64,000 bases of DNA from Streptomyces lincolnensis (GCF_001685355.1 NZ_CP016438.1:6696001-6760000); one strand, 5' to 3'; shown: positions 1-8,882, numbered from the stretch's first letter. Notes: a model not told the origin generated them from the letters alone. Numbers and translations: made by a program.

Positions 1-853
1 CGTCCCCTACTACGCCGGCGGCCGCGTCGCCAACTGGCGCAAGGACGTCTTCGCCTCGGCCGGCGTCAAGTCCGCCCCGAAGACCTACGGCGAACTGACC
101 TCCGCCCTGGACAAGGTCCAGAAGGAGGAGGGCGACAAGTTCAGCGCCTGGTACCAGCCCACCCGTGACTGGTACGCCGCCATGTCCTTCGTCTACGACG
201 CCGGCGGCTCCATCGCCGTGGAGTCCGGCGGTCAGTGGAAGGGCAACCTCTCCTCGCCCGAGTCCGTCAAGGGCCTGAAGGAGTTCCAGAAGGTCGTCGA
301 CACCTACATGCACGGCGACAAGACCAAGGACGAGTCCGACCGCTACATCGTCTACGGCCAGGGCAAGTCCGGCATGATCTTCGCCCCCGCGTGGGAGGGC
401 GCGACCGCCGCGGCCAAGGAGAACGACAAGACCGGCAAGCTCGAAGGCAACGTCGAGAACTTCGTGATGCCCGGCCCGTCCGGCAAGAACCTGCCCGTCT
501 TCCTCGGCGGTTCCGACCTCGCCGTCCCGGTGAAGTCCGACGCCCAGGCCGTCGCCGCCGAGTGGATCAACGCCTTCACCGGCTCCTCCGGCCAGAAGGG
601 CCTGATCGCCAAGGGCAACCTGCCCAACAACAAGACCGACCTCGCCACGCTCAAGAACGACCCGGCGACGGCGGTCCCGGCCACCGCGGCCGAGTCCAAC
701 TGGTTTGTGCCCATGGCGCCCGGCTGGGGCCAGGTCGAGAAGGCCCAGGTCCTCCAGACCATGCTCCAGTCCATCGGCACCGGCAAGAAGTCCGTCGAGG
801 CCGCCGCGAAGGAAGCGGACGCCGCGATCGACAAGGTCATCAACACGAAGTGA
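1..853 (+). CDS. dasA: DasA-type sugar-binding lipoprotein of chitobiose ABC importer (5' truncated)
   Basis: This is the C-terminal part of an extracellular solute-binding protein (family 1) that would capture N,N'-diacetylchitobiose and deliver it to the DasB/DasC permease. The open frame runs from base 2 without a start, so the signal peptide and lipobox lie outside the window. About 283 residues are visible, rich in Trp and Tyr (NWRKDVF, SAWYQPTRDWYAAM, GMIFAPAWEG), as expected of a sugar-binding cleft. It ends 105 bases before dasB, with the same strand and order as known das clusters. The assignment to DasA rather than another sugar-binding protein rests on the dasBCD and nagB neighbours. 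DasR control is likely, but the box would be upstream of the window. Confidence 0.85.
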   Translation, partial: VPYYAGGRVANWRKDVFASAGVKSAPKTYGELTSALDKVQKEEGDKFSAWYQPTRDWYAAMSFVYDAGGSIAVESGGQWKGNLSSPESVKGLKEFQKVVDTYMHGDKTKDESDRYIVYGQGKSGMIFAPAWEGATAAAKENDKTGKLEGNVENFVMPGPSGKNLPVFLGGSDLAVPVKSDAQAVAAEWINAFTGSSGQKGLIAKGNLPNNKTDLATLKNDPATAVPATAAESNWFVPMAPGWGQVEKAQVLQTMLQSIGTGKKSVEAAAKEADAAIDKVINTK

Positions 854-957
854 CGTGAGAACGGGGTCCCGCCGACAGCGGGGCCCTGCTTCTCGTACGG
901 CCTGCCTCGTGCGGGTCTGCTTGCGTACGACCCGAGGGACCGCTGAGGAGCGCACGG

Positions 958-1944
958 ATGAGTGCCGATACCACCACCCCCGCCAAGGTGCCGCCGCCGC
1001 GGCAGGCACCCCCACCACCACCCGTGGGGGAGAAGCCGTCCCCGGGACGGCCCTCCGCCGGAGCCGGCACGCCCTGGCTGCTGCTCGCCCCCTGTCTGGG
1101 CATCCTGGCGCTCGTCCTCGGCTATCCGCTGGTCCGCCTGGTCACCCTGTCCTTCCAGAAGTTCGGGCAGTCCCAGCTGTGGGGCTTCCAGCCGGCCGAG
1201 TCGGTCGGGTTCGACAACTTCACGAAGGTGCTGGGCGACAGCGAGTTCTGGGCCGTCGTCGTCCGCACCGTCGTCTTCGCGGCCGGCTGCGTGATCTTCA
1301 CGATGGTCGCCGGCATGCTGATCGCGCTGCTGCTCCAGCGGGTCTCCGGCTGGGTGAAGATCCTCGTCAACATCGCGCTTGTGGCCAGCTGGGGCATGCC
1401 CATCATCGTCGCCACGACCGTCTTCAAATGGCTCTTCGACGCCGACTACGGCATCCTCAACGCGCTGCTCAGCAGGCTCCCGGGCGTGGAGATGATCGGC
1501 CACAACTGGTTCGCGAGCGGACCGCAGGGCCTGGCCGTGATCATGCTGCTGGTGGTCTGGGGCGCCGTGCCCTTCGTGGTCATCACCCTCAGCGCCGGCC
1601 TCACCCAGGTCCCCAAGGAAATGGAGGAGGCGGCCCGGCTCGACGGCGCGGGCGCCTGGGGCGTCTTCCGGTACGTCACCCTGCCCATCCTCAAGCCGAT
1701 CATCGTGATGCTCACGACCTTGTCGGTCATCTGGGACATGGGCGTCTTCCCCCAGGTCTTCGTGATGCGCAACGGCCATCCGGAGGCCGAGTTCCAGCTG
1801 CTGACCACCTACTCCTACGACCGTGCCTTCGTCGTCAACGACTACGCGCAGGGCTCGGCGATCGCCCTGCTCACCGTGGTGCTGCTGCTCGGGGTGGTCG
1901 CCGTGTACATGCGGCAGATGCTGAAGATCGGAGACGTCGAATGA
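958..1944 (+). CDS. dasB: DasB ABC transporter permease
   Basis: Integral membrane subunit of the chitobiose importer, 328 aa. The N-terminus is a Pro-rich cytoplasmic tail, followed by about six hydrophobic segments; the first covers LLLAPCLGILALVLGYPLV. The EAA loop that docks to the ATPase is visible as KEMEEAARLDGAGAWGVF. The ATG at 958 has GAGGAG seven bases upstream. Its stop overlaps the dasC start (ATGA at 1941-1944), so the two permeases are translationally coupled. No ATPase gene is present; in streptomycetes such sugar importers usually share the multi-purpose ATPase MsiK encoded elsewhere (family knowledge). Confidence 0.92.
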   Translation: MSADTTTPAKVPPPRQAPPPPPVGEKPSPGRPSAGAGTPWLLLAPCLGILALVLGYPLVRLVTLSFQKFGQSQLWGFQPAESVGFDNFTKVLGDSEFWAVVVRTVVFAAGCVIFTMVAGMLIALLLQRVSGWVKILVNIALVASWGMPIIVATTVFKWLFDADYGILNALLSRLPGVEMIGHNWFASGPQGLAVIMLLVVWGAVPFVVITLSAGLTQVPKEMEEAARLDGAGAWGVFRYVTLPILKPIIVMLTTLSVIWDMGVFPQVFVMRNGHPEAEFQLLTTYSYDRAFVVNDYAQGSAIALLTVVLLLGVVAVYMRQMLKIGDVE

Positions 1945-2780
1945 GTACGGTCACCGCCCCCCGCCGCAGGTCCAGGCTCGGCTGGAACCTCCTCGGCCTC
2001 CTCGTCTTCGTCACCGCCGGCTTCCCCGTCTACTGGATGCTGAACACGGCGTTCAAGCCGGCCGCGGACGCCATCGACCCGGACCCGAGCCTGCTGCCCA
2101 CGGGCCTGACCCTGTCCAACTTCGGCCGGGCACTGGACATCGCGGACTTCTGGGGCCCGGTCGGCCGCAGCCTGATCGTGTCCCTCGCGGTGGTCGTGAT
2201 CGGCATGGCCGTCGGCCTGCTGGCCGCGCTCGCCATCTCCCGGTTCGCCTTCCGCGGCCGCAAGATCGTGATCGTGGGCATCCTGGCCGTCCAGATGGTC
2301 CCGCTGGTCGCCATGATCATCCCGGTCTTCCTGCTGCTCAACGACCTGGGCCAGTACGACCGGCTGACCGGCCTGATCATCACCTACCTGACCTTCATCC
2401 TCCCCTTCACGGTGTGGACCCTGCGCGGCTTCATCGTCAACATCCCCAGGGAACTGGAGGAGGCGGCGATGGTCGACGGCTGCTCCCGCACCAGCGCCTT
2501 CATCCGGGTCGTCTTCCCCCTGCTCGCCCCGGGCATGGTCGCCACCTCGGTCTACGGCTTCATCCAGGCCTGGAACGAGTACCTCTACGCCCTCATGCTG
2601 CTCAGCCAGAAGAACCAGACCGCGACCGTCTGGCTCGGCAACTTCACCACCAAGCACGGCACCGAATACGCCCCGATGATGGCCGGATCCACGATGATGG
2701 CCGTGCCGATCGTGGTCCTCTTCCTCCTCGTCCAGCGCAAGATGGCCGCGGGTCTGACCGCAGGCGCCGTGAAGGGATAA
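1941..2780 (+). CDS. dasC: DasC ABC transporter permease
   Basis: Second membrane subunit of the chitobiose importer, 279 aa, of the MalG type. The chain starts with a short Arg-rich cytoplasmic stretch, then LLGLLVFVTAGFPVYWMLNT as the first membrane helix, and further helices follow. The EAA motif RELEEAAMVDGCSRTSAF lies near residues 170-190. The ATG at 1941 overlaps the dasB stop by four bases. The gene ends nine bases before the dasD start, so dasABCD probably forms one transcript ending at the hairpin at 4362-4417. Confidence 0.92.
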   Translation: MSTVTAPRRRSRLGWNLLGLLVFVTAGFPVYWMLNTAFKPAADAIDPDPSLLPTGLTLSNFGRALDIADFWGPVGRSLIVSLAVVVIGMAVGLLAALAISRFAFRGRKIVIVGILAVQMVPLVAMIIPVFLLLNDLGQYDRLTGLIITYLTFILPFTVWTLRGFIVNIPRELEEAAMVDGCSRTSAFIRVVFPLLAPGMVATSVYGFIQAWNEYLYALMLLSQKNQTATVWLGNFTTKHGTEYAPMMAGSTMMAVPIVVLFLLVQRKMAAGLTAGAVKG

Positions 2781-2789
2781 CGCCACCCG

Positions 2790-4304
2790 ATGACGACTTT
2801 CGCCAGGGGAACCGCTGGATCCAATCCGGCAAAAGATGGCCTCACGCGCGACGCGCTGACGGTCCTCCAGCCCGGCTTCACCGGTACCACCGCCCCCGAC
2901 TGGCTGCTGCGCCGCCTCGGCGAGGGCCTCGCCTCCGTCGGCCTGTTCGGCCGCAACATCGCCTCACCCGAACAACTCGCCGCCCTCACCGCACAGTTGC
3001 GCACCGAGCGCGCGGACGTCCTGGTCGCCATCGACGAGGAGGGCGGCGACGTGACGCGCCTGGAGGTGCGCACGGGCTCCAGCTTCCCCGGCAACAACGC
3101 GCTCGGCGCCGTGGACGACGTCTCGCTCACCCGCGAGGTGGCCGCGGAACTGGGCCGCCGCCTCGCGGCCTGCGGGGTCAACCTCAACTGGGCCCCGTCG
3201 GCGGACGTGAACTCCAACCCGTCCAACCCGGTCATCGGGGTCCGCTCCTTCGGTGCCGACCCCGACCTGGTCGCCCGGCACACCGCCGCCTATGTCACCG
3301 GCCTCCAGTCGGCCGGGGTCGCCGCCTGCACCAAGCACTTCCCCGGTCACGGCGACACCGCGGTCGACTCCCACCACGCCCTGCCGCGCATCGACGCCCG
3401 GGCCCCCGTCCTGTCGGCACGCGAACTCACCCCGTTCCGCGCGGCGATCGGCGCGGGCACCCGTGCCCTGATGACCGCCCACATCCTGGTCCCCGCCCTG
3501 GACCCGGACCACCCGGCCACCCTGTCCCGCCGCATCCTCACCGACCTGCTCCGCGGCGAACTCGGCTACGACGGCCTCATCGTCACCGACGGCATGGAGA
3601 TGCGGGCCATCGCCGGCACCTACGGCATCGAACGCGGCAGCGTCCTCGCCCTCGCGGCCGGCGCCGACGCCATCTGTGTGGGCGGCGGCCTGGCGGACGA
3701 CGAGACGGTACGCCGCCTGCGCGACGCCCTGGTCTCGGCCGTACGCTCCGGCGAACTCCCCGAGTCCCGCCTGGCGGACGCGGCGGAACGCGTCCGCTCC
3801 CTGGCCCGCTGGACCACGGCCGACGCCGCCGCCGACGGCCTCTCGGGCGAGGACATCGGCCTGCGCGCGGCCCGCCGTGCCCTCGGCATCACGGACGGCT
3901 CCACCGGCGGGGGCTCCTTCACCCCTCTCACCGAAGCCCCCTACGTCGCCGCCCTCACCCCCGTCGCCAACATCGCCGTCGGCGACGAGACGCCCTGGGG
4001 CGTCGCCGCCGAACTGGCCCGCCTCCTCCCCGGCACCGAGACCGGCAGCTACGCCGGCGACGACGCGGGAACGGCGGCCCTCACCGCGGCGGGCCCGCGC
4101 CGCATCGTCGCGGTCGTCCGCGACGAACACCGCCACTCCTGGATGGCCACAGCCCTCGACACCCTCCTCGCGGCCCGCCCCGACACGATCATCGTCGAGA
4201 TGGGCCTCCCTCAGTCCACCCCCCGTGGCGCCCTCCACATTGCCACGCACGGCGCGGCCCGGGTGTGCGGCCGGGCGGCGGCGGAGGTCATCGCGGGGGT
4301 GTGA
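2790..4304 (+). CDS. dasD: Glycoside hydrolase family 3 beta-N-acetylhexosaminidase (DasD)
   Basis: Predicted to cleave imported chitobiose into N-acetylglucosamine, 504 aa. The NagZ/GH3 signature KHFPGHGDTAVDSHHALPRI holds the Asp-His pair used as acid/base in this family, and VTDGMEMRAI holds the expected nucleophile Asp. No signal peptide is visible (MTTFARGTAGSNPAKDG), so it acts in the cytoplasm, fitting intracellular hydrolysis after uptake. The C-terminal 150 residues form an extra domain as in two-domain GH3 enzymes. It sits nine bases after dasC and is followed by a strong terminator. A role in peptidoglycan recycling (NagZ) is possible, but the operon argues for chitobiose. Confidence 0.88.
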   Translation: MTTFARGTAGSNPAKDGLTRDALTVLQPGFTGTTAPDWLLRRLGEGLASVGLFGRNIASPEQLAALTAQLRTERADVLVAIDEEGGDVTRLEVRTGSSFPGNNALGAVDDVSLTREVAAELGRRLAACGVNLNWAPSADVNSNPSNPVIGVRSFGADPDLVARHTAAYVTGLQSAGVAACTKHFPGHGDTAVDSHHALPRIDARAPVLSARELTPFRAAIGAGTRALMTAHILVPALDPDHPATLSRRILTDLLRGELGYDGLIVTDGMEMRAIAGTYGIERGSVLALAAGADAICVGGGLADDETVRRLRDALVSAVRSGELPESRLADAAERVRSLARWTTADAAADGLSGEDIGLRAARRALGITDGSTGGGSFTPLTEAPYVAALTPVANIAVGDETPWGVAAELARLLPGTETGSYAGDDAGTAALTAAGPRRIVAVVRDEHRHSWMATALDTLLAARPDTIIVEMGLPQSTPRGALHIATHGAARVCGRAAAEVIAGV

Positions 4305-4361
4305 CGGCAGGCGGTGACGCCACCGACGCCTCCGACGTCACCAGCGCCTCCGACGACACCC

Positions 4362-4417
4362 CTCATGACAAAGGTGCCGGTTCCCCTCCCCGGGGCAGCC
4401 GGCACCTTTGTCGTGAG
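4362..4417. terminator. Bidirectional terminator between dasD and nagB
   Basis: A near-perfect inverted repeat: left arm 4362-4380, right arm 4399-4417, 19 pairs with one T-G wobble, and an 18-base loop. It lies between the convergent dasD and nagB genes and can stop transcription from either side. No long T-run follows, which is common in Streptomyces. Confidence 0.85.
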
Positions 4418-4436
4418 CGGTGTCCGCGAGATCTCC

Positions 4437-5222
4437 TCAGATCCCCTGCCAGTCCGGCTTGTTGGCGTAGGTGTGGCGGAAGTAGTCGGCCAGCTTCAGC
4501 TTGGACGCGGCGGCCTCGTCGACCACGACCGTGGCGTGCGGGTGGAGTTGGAGGGCGGAGGCCGGGCACACCGCGGCGACCGGCCCCTCCACGGTCGCGG
4601 CGACCGCGTCGGCCTTGCCCTCGCCGGTCGCGAGGAGGACCAGGTGCCGTGCCTCCAGGATCGTGCCGATGCCCTGGGTGATCACGTGGTGGGGCACCTG
4701 CTCGATGTCACCGTCGAAGAAGCGCGCGTTGTCGACGCGGGTCTGCTGGGTCAACGTCTTGATCCGGGTCCGTGAGGCCAGCGAGGAACACGGCTCGTTG
4801 AACCCGATGTGCCCGTCGGTCCCGATCCCCAGCAGCTGGAGATCGACCCCGCCGGCCTCGGCGAGCGCGCTGTCGTACGCCCGGCACGCCCCCTGCACGT
4901 CCTCGGCCGTGCCGTCGGGCCCCATGAACGCGTCCATCCCGACCCCGAGCGGTTCCAGGACCTCGCGCCGCAGCACCGAACGGTAGGACTCCGGATGGTC
5001 GGCAGGCAGCCCCACATACTCGTCGAGCTGCGCGATCCGTGCCCGCGAGGCATCCACGGCACCGGAACGCACCGCCTCCGCCAGCGCCTCGTAGACGGGC
5101 AGCGGCGTCGAGCCGGTCGCCACACCGAGCAGGGCGTCGGGCTTGCGCCGGAGCAGCTGCGCCATGGCCTCGGCGATCAGCTCGCCACCCGACCTGGCAT
5201 CCGGAACGATGACAACTTCCAC
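4437..5222 (-). CDS. nagB: Glucosamine-6-phosphate deaminase
   Basis: Converts glucosamine-6-phosphate to fructose-6-phosphate and ammonia, the last step feeding GlcNAc into glycolysis. With the GTG start at 5222 the protein is 261 aa and begins MEVVIVPDA, the usual family start; an in-frame extension to 5252 is possible. Motifs include GVATGSTPLPVY (phosphate loop), LDEYVGL (catalytic Asp), GIGTDGHIGFNEP with the catalytic His, and VDNARFF. A DasR-like box sits 37 bases upstream of the start (5259-5274). It converges on dasD, placing import, hydrolysis and catabolism side by side. Confidence 0.95.
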   Translation of the reverse strand: MEVVIVPDARSGGELIAEAMAQLLRRKPDALLGVATGSTPLPVYEALAEAVRSGAVDASRARIAQLDEYVGLPADHPESYRSVLRREVLEPLGVGMDAFMGPDGTAEDVQGACRAYDSALAEAGGVDLQLLGIGTDGHIGFNEPCSSLASRTRIKTLTQQTRVDNARFFDGDIEQVPHHVITQGIGTILEARHLVLLATGEGKADAVAATVEGPVAAVCPASALQLHPHATVVVDEAAASKLKLADYFRHTYANKPDWQGI

Positions 5223-5258
5223 GCTGGGCCTGCCGTTCTCAAGGGGCTGCACGGGGTG

Positions 5259-5274
5259 TGTGGTTTAGACCAAT
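5259..5274 (-). promoter_or_regulatory. DasR-responsive element (dre) in nagB leader
   Basis: On the minus strand the sequence reads ATTGGTCTAAACCACA. The known DasR consensus is A(C/G)TGGTCTAGACCA(C/G)T, and the central TGGTCTA-ACCA core matches. DasR is the GntR-type GlcNAc repressor of Streptomyces, released by GlcNAc/GlcN phosphates, and nagB is an established target. Its place just upstream of nagB agrees. Confidence 0.85.
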
Positions 5275-5377
5275 CCAGCCTCCAATCTAACAGAACCTCG
5301 CCCGGCCTCCCAGGTCTGCCGGGTGTCCCGGAGATGACCGGAAACCCTCGGCGAGGGCACCCCTCGCCCCGCGGTCC

Positions 5378-6130
5378 CTACGTCAGCGAACCCCCTGTCA
5401 CATCCACCCAGCTCCCCGTCACCCACCGGCCCCCGTCCGACGCCAGGAACGCCACCACGTCGGCGACATCGGCCGTCTCGCCCACCGCGCCCAGGGCCGA
5501 TATCCCCGCCGCCCACGCCCACGCGTCCTCGCTCGCATGCAGCAGGTCATGGGTGTTGTCGGTGGCGATGATGCCCGGCGCCACCGAGTTCACGGTGATC
5601 TTCCGGGAGCCCAGCACCTTGGACAGGTCACGGGAGAGGACGTCCAGCGCGCCCTTGGTCATCGCGTAGGCCATGTTGTTCGGCATCGCGGCGGTCCGGG
5701 CCAGTCCCGACGAGACGTTGATGACCCGGCCGCCGTCGCGCAGCCGTGTCATGCCGTGTTTGACCAGGAAGAACGGGGCCTTCACATTCACCGCGAAGAC
5801 CGCGTCGTACTCCTTCTCGTCGATCTCGTCGATGGGCCGGGTGCTTCCGATCCCTGCGTTGTTCACCAGGATGTCCAGGCCGTCCGCGTGCCGGTCGAAC
5901 TCCTCCCAGAGGGTCTCGGCGTCGCCCGGCAGCCCGAGTTCGACCCCGATCGTGAAGGCCGAGCCGCCCGCCGCCTCGATGACGGCCACCGTCTCCTTCG
6001 CCGCCGCCTCGTTCCTGCCGTAGTGCACCCCCACCCGCGCGCCGTCCCGCCCGAGCCGCTCGGCGATCCCTCGACCGATACCCCTGCTCGCCCCCGTGAC
6101 CAGAGCCGTCCTGCCAGCAAGCACGCCCAT
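5378..6130 (-). CDS. SDR family oxidoreductase
   Basis: Classical short-chain dehydrogenase/reductase, 250 aa, substrate unknown. The Rossmann motif TGASRGIGRGIAERLG (residues about 13-28), the NNAGIG motif, and the catalytic Ser and Tyr-x3-Lys (NVSSGLARTAAMP, YAMTK) are all present, so it should be active. The Arg/His environment after beta2 (GVHYGRNEAAA) resembles NADPH-preferring members. ATG at 6130 has AAGGGGG eight bases upstream. It is divergent from a TetR regulator with shared operators between them, and is probably its target. Confidence 0.9.
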   Translation of the reverse strand: MGVLAGRTALVTGASRGIGRGIAERLGRDGARVGVHYGRNEAAAKETVAVIEAAGGSAFTIGVELGLPGDAETLWEEFDRHADGLDILVNNAGIGSTRPIDEIDEKEYDAVFAVNVKAPFFLVKHGMTRLRDGGRVINVSSGLARTAAMPNNMAYAMTKGALDVLSRDLSKVLGSRKITVNSVAPGIIATDNTHDLLHASEDAWAWAAGISALGAVGETADVADVVAFLASDGGRWVTGSWVDVTGGSLT

Positions 6131-6154
6131 GTCGGCGCCCCCTTTGCATTTTCC

Positions 6155-6213
6155 TAGTGGTCGCTACAGAAAGACCGTACAACAGGTCGCGGACATTTCT
6201 CTAGCACCCGCTA
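6155..6213. promoter_or_regulatory. Paired TetR operator candidates in SDR/TetR divergent promoter
   Basis: Two similar 12-base sites, TAGTGGTCGCTA (6155-6166) and TAGCACCCGCTA (6202-6213), lie in the 96-base gap between the SDR and TetR genes. The second is a clean palindrome of TAGC and GCTA arms; the first has one mismatch. The second site directly abuts TACAAT (6214-6219), a -10 element seven bases before the TetR ATG, suggesting a leaderless, self-repressed TetR gene. Confidence 0.6.
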
Positions 6214-6226
6214 TACAATTCACTCC

Positions 6227-6859
6227 ATGGTGAGCAGCGAGGACCCGAAGGCGCAGGTCAGGACCGCACCCAAGCCCCGCGGCCGACCGCGCTCCTTCGA
6301 CCGCGCCACAGCCCTGGAGAAGGCGCTCCTCGCCTTCTGGGAGCATGGCTACGAGGCCACGTCCGTCTCGGACCTCACACGCGTCATGGACATCGGCGCC
6401 CCGAGCCTCTACGCGGCCTTCGGCGACAAGCGCTCGCTGTTCGAGGAGGTCGTCCGGGAGTACGGCGTGAAGTACGGCTCCTTCGGCGACCGCGCCCTCG
6501 CCGAGGAGCCCACCGCCCGCGCCGCCGTCGAACGAACCCTGCGCGAGGCGGCCGTCGAGTACACCGACCCGGCCCACCCTTACGGCTGTCTCGTCGTCCA
6601 CGCGGCCACCAACTGCTCGACCCCCGAGGTCGAACAGTCGCTGCGGGAGCGGCGCAACGCCAACATCGCCGCGTTCGAGAGCCGTATCAGGGTCGGCATC
6701 GCCGCCGGTGAACTGCCGGCCGGCGCCGACGCCACCGCCCTCGCCCGGCATGTCGGAGCGATCATTCAGGGCATGTCCCAACAGGCGCGCGACGGCGCGA
6801 GCCGCGAGGAGTTGGAGGCGCTCGCGGAAATTGCCATGGCCATCTGGCCCCGCACATGA
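6227..6859 (+). CDS. TetR/AcrR family transcriptional regulator
   Basis: 210 aa regulator. After a basic N-terminal tail (KPRGRPRSFDRATA) comes the TetR helix-turn-helix, VSDLTRVMDIGAPSLYAAFGDK, around residues 44-65. The C-terminal ligand domain contains two Cys residues in a HPYGCLVVHAATNCS segment, resembling the TetR_C_7/NemR-like groups that may sense electrophiles. The divergent SDR is the obvious target. The -10-like TACAAT seven bases before ATG suggests a leaderless mRNA. Confidence 0.88.
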   Translation: MVSSEDPKAQVRTAPKPRGRPRSFDRATALEKALLAFWEHGYEATSVSDLTRVMDIGAPSLYAAFGDKRSLFEEVVREYGVKYGSFGDRALAEEPTARAAVERTLREAAVEYTDPAHPYGCLVVHAATNCSTPEVEQSLRERRNANIAAFESRIRVGIAAGELPAGADATALARHVGAIIQGMSQQARDGASREELEALAEIAMAIWPRT

Positions 6860-7221
6860 ACCCACACGCGTTAGGCTGCGTGGTGGATGCTAGGGCGTCC
6901 TAATAGGCGGAGCGCGACGGGAAAAGTCCCAACAACAAACAGCCTCCAACGCATGGACACACCGCAGTGGTCTAGTCCACAATCGTAAAGAGAACTGAAA
7001 ACGTACAGACTTCCGTCCTCCCCGCACAGGAGGACGGACGAGGAACCGGAGCTCTCTGCCCTGACTGCCCCGGATCCTCATCCTCGGCCGACCGGGACCG
7101 CACACCCCGCGGCCGATGTTGCTCCGGGCTGCGGTGCCGGGAGGGTTGAGGGTCCCTCTCAGGCGCCGCGGCCCGCGGGTGTTTTTAGGACGTCCACATA
7201 CCCCCAGGTACGCTCGCACCC
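6860..7221. other. Intergenic region between TetR and sensor kinase
   Basis: A 362-base gap with no convincing gene. It holds a DasR-like box at 6966-6981 (listed separately). TACGCT at 7209-7214 lies seven bases before the kinase GTG start and could be a -10 element of a leaderless transcript. Short frames on both strands lack ribosome sites and normal codon usage. Confidence 0.5.
6966..6981 (+). promoter_or_regulatory. Second dre-like (DasR) site upstream of sensor kinase
   Basis: AGTGGTCTAGTCCACA matches the dre consensus A(C/G)TGGTCTAGACCA(C/G)T at 14 of 16 positions, better than the nagB box. It lies 241 bases before the sensor kinase start and 107 bases after the TetR gene, so any effect on the kinase would need a long leader or looping. 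Confidence 0.6.
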
Positions 7222-8697
7222 GTGCCCTCCATGAACGAACTGGTCCGCCAGCACACCGCCCTCGACGACTCCGACCTCGAGTGGCTCCATCTGCTGGTCT
7301 CGGAGTGGCAGCTGCTCTCCGACCTCTCCTTCGCCGACCTGGTCCTGTGGGTCCCCACCCGCGACGGCACCCGCTATGTCTCCGTCGCCCAGATGCGGCC
7401 CAACACCGGCCCCACCTCCTACCAGGACGACATGGTCGGCCACCTGGTCCCGCGCGGCCGCCGCCCCATGCTGGACGCCGCGCTCGACGAGGGCCGGATC
7501 GTGCGCGAGGGTGACCCCGAGTGGCGCGAGGAGGTCCCGGTCCGCATCGAGTCGATTCCGGTGCGACGGGAGGGGCGCGTCCTCGGTGTCATCGCGCGCA
7601 ACACCAACCTCCTGACCGTGCGCACCCCGAGCCGTCTGGAACTGACCTACCTGCAGAGCGCCTCGGACCTCGCGCAGATGATCGCGGCCGGCGCCTTCCC
7701 GTTCGCGAACCAGCAGGTCGACATGGACGCCTCGCCCCGCGTCGGCGACGGCCTGATCCGCCTCGACGCGGACGGCCTCGTCCAGTACGCCTCCCCGAAC
7801 GCGCTCTCCGCCTACCACCGCCTCGGCCTCGCCGCCGACCTCGTCGGCCACCACCTCGGCGTCACCACCGCCGAACTCGCCCCCACCCACGGGCCGGTGG
7901 ACGAGGCGCTCGCCAAGGTCGCCAGCGGCTGGGCGCCGCGTGAGTTCGAGATCGAGTCCAGCGAGGGAGTCATCCAGTTCAGGGCCATTCCGCTCAAGCC
8001 CAAGGGCACCCGCATCGGTTCGCTGGTCCTCCTGCGCGACGTCACGGAACTGCGCCGCCGCGAGCGCGAGTTGATCACCAAGGACGCGACCATCCGGGAG
8101 ATCCACCACCGGGTGAAGAACAACCTCCAGACGGTGGCGGCCCTCCTCAGGCTCCAGGCCCGGCGTATCGAGTCCGACCGCGGCCGCGAAGCGCTGGAGG
8201 AGGCGGTACGGCGGGTCGGTTCGATCGCGATCGTGCACGAGACGCTGTCCCAGAACCTGGACGAGCGCGTCGAGTTCGACGAGATCGCCGACCGCGTCCT
8301 GGCGATGGTCGCCGAGATCTCCCCGGGCAAGGTCACCGGCCGGCGCACCGGCCGCTTCGGCATCCTGGACGCCGAGGTCGCCACGCCCCTGTCGATGGTG
8401 CTGACCGAGATCCTCCAGAACGCCCTGGAACACGGCTTCCGCGAGGGCGAGACCGGCACCGTCGAGGTCTCCGCCGTCCGCGGCGGCACCACCAAGGAGG
8501 GCCGCCTCCTGGTCACCGTCCAGGACAACGGCGTGGGCCTGCCCGAGGGATTCGACCCGCACACCGCGGGCAACCTCGGCCTCCAGATCGTACGGACGCT
8601 GGTGGAGGGCGAGTTGGGCGGCACGTTCGACATGGTCCCGGCACCGGAGGGAGGGACCCGGGTGATCCTGGACGTCCCGGTGCGCTCGCACCCATAG
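7222..8697 (+). CDS. PdtaS-type sensor histidine kinase (GAF-PAS-HisKA_2)
   Basis: Soluble 491 aa sensor kinase. The N-terminal 150 residues match the GAF-like domain of actinobacterial PdtaS kinases (LEWLHLLVSEWQLLSDLSFADL). A PAS region follows (residues about 175-275). The HisKA_2 phosphoacceptor is EIHHRVKNNLQTVAALLRLQ near residue 295. The ATPase has the N box TEILQNALEHGF and G boxes VQDNGVGLPEG and GNLGLQIV. There are no membrane helices. The partner of such kinases is an ANTAR response regulator that binds RNA; it is not in this window. The start is GTG 7222, with ATG 7231 as alternative. Confidence 0.88.
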   Translation: MPSMNELVRQHTALDDSDLEWLHLLVSEWQLLSDLSFADLVLWVPTRDGTRYVSVAQMRPNTGPTSYQDDMVGHLVPRGRRPMLDAALDEGRIVREGDPEWREEVPVRIESIPVRREGRVLGVIARNTNLLTVRTPSRLELTYLQSASDLAQMIAAGAFPFANQQVDMDASPRVGDGLIRLDADGLVQYASPNALSAYHRLGLAADLVGHHLGVTTAELAPTHGPVDEALAKVASGWAPREFEIESSEGVIQFRAIPLKPKGTRIGSLVLLRDVTELRRRERELITKDATIREIHHRVKNNLQTVAALLRLQARRIESDRGREALEEAVRRVGSIAIVHETLSQNLDERVEFDEIADRVLAMVAEISPGKVTGRRTGRFGILDAEVATPLSMVLTEILQNALEHGFREGETGTVEVSAVRGGTTKEGRLLVTVQDNGVGLPEGFDPHTAGNLGLQIVRTLVEGELGGTFDMVPAPEGGTRVILDVPVRSHP

Positions 8698-8733
8698 CAA
8701 CTCGCCTACATGGCAACGCGCACACACAGCAAA

Positions 8734-8764
8734 GAGCCCCAGCCCGTTCAGGGGGCTGGGGCTC
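8734..8764. terminator. Terminator between sensor kinase and wblE
   Basis: Perfect 12-pair stem, GAGCCCCAGCCC (8734-8745) with GGGCTGGGGCTC (8753-8764), loop of seven bases, lying between convergent genes. Confidence 0.85.
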
Positions 8765-8882
8765 AACATGCTCGTTGCCGGCATTCGCCGCGCATCGGGG
8801 GTACTGCGCGCTGCGGCTCGGGGGCGGGAGAAGCGTACGCGGTGTACGCGCCGCCAAGCTCAGGCTTGGTGGGGTGGGTGTG

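Noticed and set aside
352..1779. Long minus-strand open frame antisense to dasA and dasB
   Set aside because: It is a byproduct of high GC in the opposite frame: repetitive His/Asp/Gly/Arg text, no SD and no family motif. Many similar frames occur opposite real genes and were left out.
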